The translations under genes were made by a program, and so were the position numbers. Below the pieces are notes generated by a model. It was not told where the DNA came from and ran no database searches. It was given only the letters and a program-made list of their open reading frames with translations. Below are positions 42,760 to 50,403 of a stretch of DNA of 64,000 bases, one piece after another; the first letter of the stretch is position 1; the number at the start of each line of letters is the position of its first letter. This DNA is from Photorhabdus heterorhabditis (GTDB lineage Bacteria; Pseudomonadota; Gammaproteobacteria; Enterobacterales; Enterobacteriaceae), in assembly GCF_018448905.1 (NCBI RefSeq), contig NZ_RCWA01000008.1:112031-176030 (forward strand), in the 5' to 3' direction.

Positions 42760-43938
42760 ATGGAAAATATCAAAAATATATATGATGGTATAAAGTCTCG
42801 TGGAGGAAATCCGCTGAAATGGTTAATAGCAGATGTCGACTTTCTCTATAAGCTGTCCAAAGAAGAGCAACAAGAATTAAAAACTTGTTTACTTAAAGAT
42901 GCTTTTCATTTCCATTACCATAATAATTCTTACTATAAAGATATCTGTGAAAAGCAAAATATTAAACCAGAAGATATCCAGAACTATAATGATTTAGTTC
43001 GTATTCCACTGATACCTGTTACAACTTATAAATCAGCCGAAAGTCATCGCTTATTAAGCAAGCCGTTATCTGAAATCGAACATGAAATGCGTTCAACGGG
43101 TACAAGCGGAGTTCCCAGTGTTTATCGTCGTTGCCACGATACGATGGATCACACAGTATTGGCTGTTTACTCTAATTATCGCAGCATGTTCAAAGTATCT
43201 GGCGGTGCAGGATTATGTTTATGCCCTTCAACAGAAGATATTCCAGAAATGGCGTTGGTCAAGATCTTTAATTTCCTGACAGGTTTATTAGATACTCGAC
43301 GCTATATGATCAATCAAGATCGGTTTTCCCCAGAAGATGCTCTGGATCAATTAATCCAATGGAAAGGCAAATTCACTCGGCATTTAATTGGCCCTCCATT
43401 CATGATCCATCGTTTTATCACGTTCCTAAAAGAAAATAATACCAAGCTCACTTTAGATCGCGATAGCATGGTAATCACAATGGGCGGCTGGAAACGTTTT
43501 ACCGGAGATATGATCTCCCGCGGTGAACTGAATACAGATATTGAAGAATGGATGGGAATTCCAGCATCCCGGACACGTGATATGTACGGTCTGGTTGAGG
43601 CAAACGTTCTTGCTATAGAAGATGAATATAACCATAAGCATATTCCGCCTTATATTCATTTCTCCGTCCGTGATCCTAATGATTTATCGCGCGAGCTACC
43701 CGATGGTGAAACAGGGCAATTAGTGATTCTGGACCCACTTTCTGTTTCCACTCCAGGTATGTTACTAACAGAAGATTTGGTCTACTTACGCACTGATCCT
43801 AACAAATCCTGGCGTAATTCTCAGAGAATTCAGTTTGTTATGCGCACTGCTGCCGCTAAAGAATTTGGTTGTTGTGCGGTCAATCTTGAGAGAAAAATGT
43901 CAAACGACGAAGATTCCTCGGCTACCCCCGCTGTATAA
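42760..43938 (+). CDS. LuxE-family acyl-activating enzyme
   Basis: 392 residues matching the LuxE acyl-protein synthetase family, an ANL-like adenylating enzyme that activates an acid as acyl-AMP and passes it to a cysteine. Visible are the phosphate-binding loop RSTGTSGVPS (111-120), MGGWKRF (241-247), RDMYGLVEAN (273-282) and a C-terminal KEFGCCAVNLERK. Its Cys371/Cys372 lie where LuxE has its acyl-carrying cysteine. No luxC, D, A or B is nearby, so this is not the bioluminescence reductase. It heads an operon with Fe-S-type sulfur genes and an ACP. Probable role: loading a starter acid onto the ACP or onto sulfur; substrate unknown. Confidence 0.85.
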   Translation: MENIKNIYDGIKSRGGNPLKWLIADVDFLYKLSKEEQQELKTCLLKDAFHFHYHNNSYYKDICEKQNIKPEDIQNYNDLVRIPLIPVTTYKSAESHRLLSKPLSEIEHEMRSTGTSGVPSVYRRCHDTMDHTVLAVYSNYRSMFKVSGGAGLCLCPSTEDIPEMALVKIFNFLTGLLDTRRYMINQDRFSPEDALDQLIQWKGKFTRHLIGPPFMIHRFITFLKENNTKLTLDRDSMVITMGGWKRFTGDMISRGELNTDIEEWMGIPASRTRDMYGLVEANVLAIEDEYNHKHIPPYIHFSVRDPNDLSRELPDGETGQLVILDPLSVSTPGMLLTEDLVYLRTDPNKSWRNSQRIQFVMRTAAAKEFGCCAVNLERKMSNDEDSSATPAV

Positions 43939-43963
43939 GCTGTATAAATAGCAAGGTGGAATT

Positions 43964-44320
43964 ATGTTTAACAGCATCATTATTGACAATTTTTGTAATC
44001 CTGACTGCCAGGGGGAGTTATCCAAACCCACAATTAAGCTGGCGTTAGGCAACCCTGTATGTGGTGACAAGGTTGATATTGACCTGACATTGGATAACCA
44101 GGGGCGGATAGATAATGCCTGTTTTCGTGCATGGGGATGCACGGCATCCCTGGCAATGTCTAACCAATTTTGTCGTCACGCTAAAGGCAAAACTCTTGAA
44201 GAACTAAACGCATTATCACCTGACGGCATTGATGCGTTATTAGGAGAGTTAGAACCAGCCCAGCAACACTGCCTTGATATGCTGCATAAGCTATTCGAGC
44301 AGCTAAAGGGAAAAATATGA
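43964..44320 (+). CDS. IscU/SufU/NifU-N-like scaffold protein
   Basis: 118 residues of the IscU/SufU fold. The three cluster- or persulfide-binding cysteines and the modulating aspartate are all present: Cys33 and Asp35 (NPVCGD), Cys59 (AWGCTASLAMS) and Cys103 (AQQHCLDML). Extra cysteines occur at 11, 15, 53 and 70. It lacks the IscU LPPVK chaperone motif. Its stop overlaps the cysteine desulfurase start as ATGA, so they form a pair. It may act as sulfur acceptor for the pathway rather than as a general Fe-S scaffold, since no hscBA, fdx or iscA accompany it. Confidence 0.85.
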   Translation: MFNSIIIDNFCNPDCQGELSKPTIKLALGNPVCGDKVDIDLTLDNQGRIDNACFRAWGCTASLAMSNQFCRHAKGKTLEELNALSPDGIDALLGELEPAQQHCLDMLHKLFEQLKGKI

Positions 44321-45501
44321 CAAGCCTATACTTCGACTACAACGCCACAACACCGCTAAGTGTTAAAGCGCAGCTGGCGATTAAAGACGCTTTGTCTGTT
44401 TTTGCTAATCCATCCAGTCACTACAGCTTAAGCAACATGGCTAAAAACTTGCTCACCGACGCCAGAAGATCTATGGCGTCATTAATGGGCACGGTACCAG
44501 AACACATCCTGTTTACATCAGGAGGAACCGAAAGTAATAACCAAGCGTTGTCCAGCCTGTTAGCGACACTTCCCGGCTCGGATCTGTCTGCACATCATGT
44601 CATTAGCTCTTCCATTGAACATCCGTCTGTTCTGGCACCATTACTCTGGTACCAGCAACGCGGACTTCAGTTGACGCTAATCGATCCTGATAATCAGGGA
44701 CGAATAAGTGTACAAAGCATTGAGAAAAACTTGCGGCCAGAAACACGCCTGATCACATTAATGGCAATTAACAATGAAACCGGAGTGATACAGCCCTATG
44801 AAGCCGTCGCCTCTTTGGCAAAAGAGGCCCGTGTTTATCTGCACATAGATGCGGTACAGGCTATTGGTAAACTGCCTTTTAGCTGCGACACGTTTGATGG
44901 CATAACAACCGTATCTTTCTCTGGTCATAAATTTAATGGTCCTAAAGGTATTGGTGGTCTTTATCATGCACCAGGCATTCCATTAAATCCTTTACTACAC
45001 GGCGGAGGACAAGAACAAGGAATACGCAGTGGCACTGAGAACACGCTGGGCCTTGCGGGACTCGCTGCCGCAGCTAAAGAATCTCTGAACGGGTTGAAAG
45101 AACGTTTCGATACCTACAAAACACGCAGAGAAACCTTGCTATCTCTGTTGGAACAACATCATGTTAACTATCTGGTTAATGGCAGTACAAACCCAGAGTT
45201 TCAAGCCCCCTGGACACTCAATTTAAGTTTCCCTGGGGTCCGAGCTGAATCATTGGCCAGTAGGTTGGATTTATGTCACGGAGTCTCCTTATCTTTAGGA
45301 TCAGCCTGTAGTAATAACAAATCAACGCAACGTTCTCATGTTCTGGTTGCTATGGGGCTGCCTGATGATCGTATTGATAGCGCGGTACGTATCAGTTTTG
45401 GATATACAACAAGCCAAAATGATATTGAAATGCTGGCTAACGCTATCAAACAGGAAACTTATAACTTGCTGAAAATTTCGGGCAAATCTTTAAACGCTTA
45501 G
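44317..45501 (+). CDS. Cysteine desulfurase (NifS/IscS class)
   Basis: 394-residue class V PLP enzyme releasing sulfur from cysteine as a protein persulfide. PLP lysine is Lys205 in FSGHKFNGPKGIG; other cofactor contacts are His102 (SSIEHPSV) and the HIDAVQ segment (176-181). The catalytic Cys331 sits in LSLGSACSNNKSTQRSHVL, the group I loop position. It is translationally coupled to the scaffold gene and lies between the acyl-activating enzyme and the ACP. That setting suggests dedicated sulfur supply. It could also back up Fe-S assembly. Confidence 0.92.
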   Translation: MTSLYFDYNATTPLSVKAQLAIKDALSVFANPSSHYSLSNMAKNLLTDARRSMASLMGTVPEHILFTSGGTESNNQALSSLLATLPGSDLSAHHVISSSIEHPSVLAPLLWYQQRGLQLTLIDPDNQGRISVQSIEKNLRPETRLITLMAINNETGVIQPYEAVASLAKEARVYLHIDAVQAIGKLPFSCDTFDGITTVSFSGHKFNGPKGIGGLYHAPGIPLNPLLHGGGQEQGIRSGTENTLGLAGLAAAAKESLNGLKERFDTYKTRRETLLSLLEQHHVNYLVNGSTNPEFQAPWTLNLSFPGVRAESLASRLDLCHGVSLSLGSACSNNKSTQRSHVLVAMGLPDDRIDSAVRISFGYTTSQNDIEMLANAIKQETYNLLKISGKSLNA

Positions 45502-45535
45502 GAATAACAGTAAAACAACATTTAAAGACGGCGTA

Positions 45536-45579
45536 GCAGGAATAATTAACTTATTACCTATTGATACCTATATTCCTGC
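45536..45579 (+). repeat. Hairpin in the spacer between desulfurase and ACP genes
   Basis: GCAGGAATA (45536-45544) and TATTCCTGC (45571-45579) are perfect 9-base complements around a 26-base loop. There is no T-run. It may protect the 5' side of an ACP-only transcript or mark a processing site. Confidence 0.45.
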
Positions 45580-45623
45580 ACCTAAGCTCCGTTAATATTT
45601 TTTAGACTTTACGGGATATTAAT

Positions 45624-45860
45624 ATGAAACTATTTGAATTACTGCAATCTCAGATTACTGAATTGACTGATATCGAACCAGAGGACATTACTCTTGATAC
45701 CTTACTTGATGACATTCATTTAGTAAGCTTAGATTTTGTATCCATTCAGGTTGCGTTAAAAAGAGAAATGGGTATTCAACTGAATTTCGATAAATTCCAG
45801 AGAGATAATACGACGACAATCGGCGATTTCGTCAATTACGTCAGTGAAGCAACAAAATAA
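45624..45860 (+). CDS. Acyl carrier protein, variant motif
   Basis: 78 residues with the four-helix ACP layout. The phosphopantetheine serine is most likely Ser35 in LVSLDFVSIQVAL, at the start of helix II. The usual aspartate before it (DSL) is valine here, giving VSL, while the following LD is kept. The third-helix region KFQRDNTTTIGDFVNYV is normal. It is preceded by a weak ribosome site and followed by a terminator-like hairpin, so it may be made in excess over its neighbours. Presumed carrier for the ketosynthase and reductase downstream. Confidence 0.88.
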   Translation: MKLFELLQSQITELTDIEPEDITLDTLLDDIHLVSLDFVSIQVALKREMGIQLNFDKFQRDNTTTIGDFVNYVSEATK

Positions 45861-45879
45861 TTATTATCAATATACTTGG

Positions 45880-45926
45880 ATGTTAGCTGTCTATGGCATA
45901 TCACGACACAGCTAACATTTATTTTT
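45880..45926 (+). terminator. Terminator-like hairpin after the ACP gene
   Basis: ATGTTAGCTGT (45880-45890) and ACAGCTAACAT (45908-45918) are perfect 11-base complements around 17 bases, followed by TTATTTTT. It lies 20 bases after the ACP stop and about 90 before the ketosynthase. Either partial read-through or a separate promoter must serve the downstream genes. Confidence 0.7.
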
Positions 45927-46014
45927 GTGATGCTTTTATCTACCAATCCCATTATTTGGTTGTATTAAAAAATAAAGCATGTCACCAGGAACTTACTTTT
46001 GGAGATAATGTTTC

Positions 46015-47280
46015 ATGAATTTTCAAACTAACTACCGCCGCGTTGCCATCACAGGCTATGGTTCTATCTGTTCTCTTGGGCAAAATACTCAGGAAATTTG
46101 GGATGCAATCCTAAACTATCGTATAGGTTACAAAAAGGAAACCCACCCAGACGCTTCTGTTGTTGCAAAATTCTTCGGCAACATACCTTTTTCTCCTGAT
46201 GTGTCACGATTTTCCAAAAAGTTGCTAAAGAACCTTCCCAGATTCAGCAAACTTGGGCTGATTGCTGCGGACGATGCAATCAAAATGGCATTTGGTAACG
46301 ATAAAGCAGCCCTTGACGAAAGTTATTCACCTTTTGAACGAGGTGTCATTTTTGGTACTGGCTGGGGTGGAGAAGATGCAACCGTTGAAAACAGCCATTC
46401 CTATGCTACCCAAGGTATTGCCTCACCCATGACAAATATTATGTCCATGCACAGCGTGGGCACGGCAGCTATTTCAATGAATTGGAATTTACGGGGATAT
46501 CAGAATACCCCAGTTGCAGCGTGTGCAACTGGCAGTATGGCAATAGGAGATGCTTTTGAACTTATTCGAAGCGGACGCACTAAAATGATGCTGGCAGGTG
46601 GCGGTGAAAGTATCAGAGATCCTTTCATTGTTTGGAGCATCGACATTCTTGGCGCACTCAGTAAGGAACAGGAATCTGTCGAAAAAGCCTGTTGCCCATT
46701 TAGCAAAGACCGTAGTGGTTTTGTGATGTCAGAAGGCGCGGCAGTATTATGCCTTGAAGATTATGACAGTGCCGTTGCCAGGGGAGCCAAAATACTGGCA
46801 GAAGTCATCGGCTATGGTAACTGCTCCGATGCATCTGATATGACAGCACCAGCACCAGATTGCAAAGGACGAGTAATGGCGATTCAAACGGCACTGGAAC
46901 AAGCCCAACTCTCCGCTTCAGATATTCACTATATCAATGCCCATGGGACATCAACCCCATTAAACGATATTAACGAAACTGATGTTCTAAAAATGAGCCT
47001 GGGAGAACACGCCTACCATGTTCCTATTTCCAGTACCAAATCCTACACCGGCCATCTTATTGCCGGGGCAGGAGCAATTGAATCCATTTTCTGTATCAAA
47101 GCAATAGAAACAGCCACTATTCCCGCAACTATGCACTTGAACAATCCAGATCCGCTATGCGATCTGGATTACGTACCTAATATCCACCGAACTCACCAAG
47201 TTATTGATACTGCTTTAAATGTTAACTATGGATTTGGCGGTACAAACTGTGCGCTTATTTTCAGGAAAGCCGACAGATGA
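46015..47280 (+). CDS. Beta-ketoacyl-ACP synthase (KAS II type)
   Basis: 421-residue condensing enzyme like FabF. The active-site Cys-His-His triad is complete: Cys170 (VAACATGSMA), His310 (INAHGTSTPLND) and His347 (STKSYTGHLIAGAG), with Lys342. It is therefore a catalytic synthase, not a chain-length factor. It overlaps the following hydratase-like gene by 4 bases. It should elongate the acyl group on the cluster ACP with malonyl units, which must come from the host FabD as no acyltransferase is encoded here. Confidence 0.93.
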   Translation: MNFQTNYRRVAITGYGSICSLGQNTQEIWDAILNYRIGYKKETHPDASVVAKFFGNIPFSPDVSRFSKKLLKNLPRFSKLGLIAADDAIKMAFGNDKAALDESYSPFERGVIFGTGWGGEDATVENSHSYATQGIASPMTNIMSMHSVGTAAISMNWNLRGYQNTPVAACATGSMAIGDAFELIRSGRTKMMLAGGGESIRDPFIVWSIDILGALSKEQESVEKACCPFSKDRSGFVMSEGAAVLCLEDYDSAVARGAKILAEVIGYGNCSDASDMTAPAPDCKGRVMAIQTALEQAQLSASDIHYINAHGTSTPLNDINETDVLKMSLGEHAYHVPISSTKSYTGHLIAGAGAIESIFCIKAIETATIPATMHLNNPDPLCDLDYVPNIHRTHQVIDTALNVNYGFGGTNCALIFRKADR

Positions 47281-48095
47281 ATGTTCAATTTAGCAAAGAA
47301 GATCTTAAACAGTGGGCTGAATTCTCCGGAGACTACAATCCCATCCATTTTGATGAAAAAATCGCAAGAGAAGTTGGATTGGGTGGCATTGCAGTACACG
47401 GCATGTTGGCAATGATCCCGCTTAAAAGTGGATATCACCATTCATCGCAACCGAACGAGAACATTGGCAGGCAATGGCACGTTAACTTACGCAATCCCGT
47501 GCCCCTGGATGCTTGCTATTGCATTAAAACTAAGCATATTGACTTGAATGGGAAAACTACTTTTAATCTACAAGATGAAATAACAAACCTAAAACTTTTA
47601 GTGGGTCATTATAGTTGCTTCGATTTTTCGCAAAAAACCCGCTTTCTGGAAAAACCACAATGTCAGGTTCCCCTACAAGAAACAATAAGAAAGTCCATTG
47701 AATTCAAGAATACCTTTCCTAGGGTCAATGAGTTCTGGATCTTTCTGGATGCCCTGATTTTTTATCTCTTTATGCAACAAAGTGCAAAAACTGCACTAGC
47801 AACGGAATTTAAAAACTATTTCGGCAAACAAGGGAGACATGATGAAACATGCCTCAAAGATCTTATCGTCTTACATGTTATGCATACAGTGAGTTTCTCT
47901 CCAGCCCTGCTCAATCGCGAAATCCCAGATGAAATGCCAAGCATCGAATATTCGATCCTACCCAAGGATACCTTTGATGTTGATGGCTCATTATACGGTA
48001 CGTTGGAAATTCCGATCTGGCTAAATGGAGAAATCGTTTTAGTTGTTGAAATGAGTCTGATGGGAACAACAAAAAGAAAACAGATTACCAACTAA
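47277..48095 (+). CDS. MaoC-type hydratase-like protein with extra C-terminal domain
   Basis: 272 residues. The N-terminal half (about 1-130) is a hotdog fold of the MaoC/(R)-specific enoyl hydratase type, with the catalytic pair Asp19 and His24 in FSGDYNPIHFDE and the HGML segment at 45-48. It probably dehydrates or hydrates a beta-hydroxyacyl-ACP. The C-terminal half (about 140-272), from RVNEFWIFLDALIFYLF to the end, does not match anything I recognise and may be a degenerate second hotdog. Start overlaps the ketosynthase stop (ATGA). Confidence 0.8.
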   Translation: MNVQFSKEDLKQWAEFSGDYNPIHFDEKIAREVGLGGIAVHGMLAMIPLKSGYHHSSQPNENIGRQWHVNLRNPVPLDACYCIKTKHIDLNGKTTFNLQDEITNLKLLVGHYSCFDFSQKTRFLEKPQCQVPLQETIRKSIEFKNTFPRVNEFWIFLDALIFYLFMQQSAKTALATEFKNYFGKQGRHDETCLKDLIVLHVMHTVSFSPALLNREIPDEMPSIEYSILPKDTFDVDGSLYGTLEIPIWLNGEIVLVVEMSLMGTTKRKQITN

Positions 48096-48150
48096 GGTTG
48101 ATGAATTCTGTATTGGCAGACGGATGGCATAAATTTAGAGGAATCGATTA

Positions 48151-48894
48151 ATGAATATCAGCATACCTTGGGTTTTTGTTTCAGGGGGATCTCGTGGTAT
48201 TGGCAAAGGCATAGTAAAAATGCTAGCCACTCAAAATTATCATGTGATTTTTACCTACAAATCAAGCACAAGTGAAGCTCAAATACTTTGTCAGGAAATT
48301 AAGCAACAAGGTTATAGCTGTGAAGGCCATCAATGTGACGTATCGAATGCTAAAGAAGTCGCAACACTATCAGCAAAACTTATCTCACAATATGGCCCTC
48401 CCTATGCAATTATCAATAACGCAGGAATTACACAAGATGCATTACTGATAAATATGAAAGAAGAAGAGTGGCACAATGTGATTTCCACCAATCTCTCCTC
48501 TGTTTATTTAGTTAATCACGCATTTCTACCTGAAATGCTCACTGCTGGAGAGGGCTGCATTATTCACATGAGTTCAGTCACCGCATTTAAAGCTAATTCA
48601 GGGCAAGTTAACTACGCTGCAACCAAAGCCGCTATGATCGGCATTACCCGCTCATTAGCCGTTGAAGTTGGCCGATTTAACATTCGCGTTAATACAGTTG
48701 CTCCAGGCTTGATTGATACTGAAATGCTAGATCACATCCCCGCACCACATAAGAAAAAACTATTATCCAATATTCCACTGGGTCGTTTAGGGTCAGCGGA
48801 AGATATTGCCCTGACAATCAATTTCCTGCTTAGCCCTGGAGGGCGTTACATCACCGGGCAAACATTCGTTATTGATGGGGGCATGACTGCCTGA
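48151..48894 (+). CDS. 3-oxoacyl-ACP reductase (FabG type)
   Basis: 247-residue short-chain dehydrogenase. The cofactor motif is SGGSRGIGKG (11-20), NNAG at 89-92, and the catalytic tetrad Asn114, Ser142, Tyr155 and Lys159 is complete (NYAATKAA). The C-terminal GRYITGQTFVIDGGMTA is typical of FabG. It would reduce the beta-keto group made by the upstream ketosynthase. With the hydratase it completes all elongation steps except enoyl reduction. Confidence 0.93.
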   Translation: MNISIPWVFVSGGSRGIGKGIVKMLATQNYHVIFTYKSSTSEAQILCQEIKQQGYSCEGHQCDVSNAKEVATLSAKLISQYGPPYAIINNAGITQDALLINMKEEEWHNVISTNLSSVYLVNHAFLPEMLTAGEGCIIHMSSVTAFKANSGQVNYAATKAAMIGITRSLAVEVGRFNIRVNTVAPGLIDTEMLDHIPAPHKKKLLSNIPLGRLGSAEDIALTINFLLSPGGRYITGQTFVIDGGMTA

Positions 48895-48948
48895 TCCGTT
48901 TAAGCAACTGGCATCAGTGGTCTCGTATCCATAATCCAACAGTTATTT

Positions 48949-48973
48949 GTACCCAGAAAAATATTCTGGGTAC
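48949..48973. repeat. Perfect hairpin after the fabG-type gene
   Basis: GTACCCAGAA and TTCTGGGTAC form a perfect 10-base stem with a five-base loop, 54 bases after the stop codon. It lacks a T-run, so a terminator or mRNA 3'-stabilising role is possible but not shown. Confidence 0.55.
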
Positions 48974-49132
48974 TGACACCCAATGCCATTAGTCATAAAT
49001 CACATCGTCAGATAGACAACCGGCATCTCAGATAAATGTTAATGACCATGATAAATAATTTCAATGTTAATAATATATTTAGCATTAAGTGCTAAATATC
49101 ACAAATTTTAAATTTATCAATGCTAATAAAGC

Positions 49133-49164
49133 TTGACCTTGAAGTCGACTCCAAGGTGTTTAAT
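49133..49164 (+). promoter_or_regulatory. MerR-type promoter of emrAB
   Basis: A -35 box TTGACC (49133-49138) and a -10 box TTTAAT (49159-49164) are separated by 20 bases, longer than normal. The spacer holds a 22-base near-perfect palindrome (49136-49157) running from ACCTTG to CAAGGT around AGTCGACT, with one mismatched pair. This over-long spacer with a central dyad is the hallmark of promoters activated by MerR-family regulators through DNA distortion; zntA is a similar case. No merR-type gene lies in the window. Confidence 0.8.
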
Positions 49165-49223
49165 CAAACACAAATACATTAACAAGAATAATTTATTTTT
49201 GATCGCTGTTATGGGAGAGGAAC

Positions 49224-50396
49224 ATGGCCGAAGAAATACAATCACCTCCACTTAGTGAGAAAAAGTCAAAACGTAAGTTAGCGCTGATCCTCGCAACTCT
49301 CTTATTTGTTTTTGCCGGATTAGGTTACTTTGCCTATTGGTTTATTGCACTGCGTCATTACCAAGCTACTGATGATGCTTATGTTGTCGGTAATCAAGTG
49401 CAAGTCATGGCACAAATCACGGGAAGCGTAACCACTATCTATGCCGATAATACCGACTTCGTCCAGCAGGGAGACATTCTGCTGCGTTTAGATAGTATTG
49501 ATGCAGAACATGCCTTTGAACGGGCAAAAAACACACTGGCTAATCATGTCAGACAAACCCACCAGACCATCATTGATAATGAAAAGTTGCTGGCTAATAT
49601 TGAGCTAAAAAAAACTGTACTACAGCAAGCTCAGGATGATTTGAAACGACGTGAACATCTGGGAATAACAGGCGCTATCGCCAAAGAAAATCTCATTCAT
49701 GCCCGTAATAGCGTTCGAATGGCAAAGTCTGAGCTAAATGTCGCCCGGCAACAATACTATGCTAATAAAGCGTTAATTATAGATACCCCATTAGAACAAC
49801 AGCCAGCCATTAAACTTGCCGCCTCCCAACTCCGTGATACATGGTTAACCTTACAGCGCACCCAAATTACAGCCCCCGTGACAGGCTACGTTTCACGCCG
49901 TAGTGTTCAGGTAGGATCACAAATAAAAAGCGGTGCCCCGCTGATGGTTATCGTGCCTGCTAATCAACTTTGGGTCGAAGCTAACTTCAAAGAGGTACAA
50001 CTTGCCAATGTACGTATTGGTCAACCAGTAACCCTGATTAGCGATTTCTATGGTAGTGATGTTACTTATCAGGGCCGGATCGTAGGTCTTGATATGGGTA
50101 CTGGTAGCGCATTTTCTTTACTACCCGCACAAAACGCCACCGGTAACTGGATCAAAGTGGTCCAACGTTTGCCTGTCCGTGTTGAACTGGAAGCCCAGCA
50201 GCTTATTGATCACCCTTTACGGATCGGTTTATCCATGCATGCCACTGTCGATACCAGAAATCAAGATGGTCTAGTGCTTGCCGACACACCTCGCAATGGC
50301 ATTGTTTATGAAACCAGCGTTTTGTCTTACAACACAGGAGAAATTGATCGGCTAATTAACGAAATTATTCAAGTTAATACCAGTCAAAATGAGTGA
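49224..50396 (+). CDS. emrA: Membrane fusion protein of an EmrAB-type efflux pump
   Basis: 390 residues (as E. coli EmrA). One N-terminal transmembrane helix (about 20-41), then the HlyD-type periplasmic layout: YQATDDAYVVGNQVQVMAQITGSV with the first lipoyl half, a coiled-coil hairpin (about 100-190), the second lipoyl half TQITAPVTGYVSRRSVQVG, and a beta barrel. A GGGAGAGG-like ribosome site lies directly upstream. It links EmrB to a TolC-type outer-membrane channel. Driven by the MerR-type promoter upstream. Confidence 0.92.
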   Translation: MAEEIQSPPLSEKKSKRKLALILATLLFVFAGLGYFAYWFIALRHYQATDDAYVVGNQVQVMAQITGSVTTIYADNTDFVQQGDILLRLDSIDAEHAFERAKNTLANHVRQTHQTIIDNEKLLANIELKKTVLQQAQDDLKRREHLGITGAIAKENLIHARNSVRMAKSELNVARQQYYANKALIIDTPLEQQPAIKLAASQLRDTWLTLQRTQITAPVTGYVSRRSVQVGSQIKSGAPLMVIVPANQLWVEANFKEVQLANVRIGQPVTLISDFYGSDVTYQGRIVGLDMGTGSAFSLLPAQNATGNWIKVVQRLPVRVELEAQQLIDHPLRIGLSMHATVDTRNQDGLVLADTPRNGIVYETSVLSYNTGEIDRLINEIIQVNTSQNE

Positions 50397-50403
50397 GGTT
50401 AAC

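Larger units (their letters stand above)
48895..49223. other. Spacer between the biosynthetic operon and emrAB
   Basis: 329 bases with no coding frame. It holds a perfect 10-base hairpin near its left end and a MerR-type promoter near its right end, both listed separately. The middle is A+T rich and featureless. Confidence 0.6.

Noticed and set aside
42760-43938. Part of a luminescence (lux) operon
   Set aside because: No luxA, B, C or D is adjacent, and the neighbours are sulfur and ACP genes.
43964-45501. The housekeeping isc operon
   Set aside because: iscR, iscA, hscB, hscA and fdx are absent, and the scaffold protein lacks the LPPVK chaperone-binding motif.
48949-48973. Firm rho-independent terminator after the fabG-type gene
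   Set aside because: The stem is perfect, but no T-run follows on either strand, so it is listed only as a hairpin.
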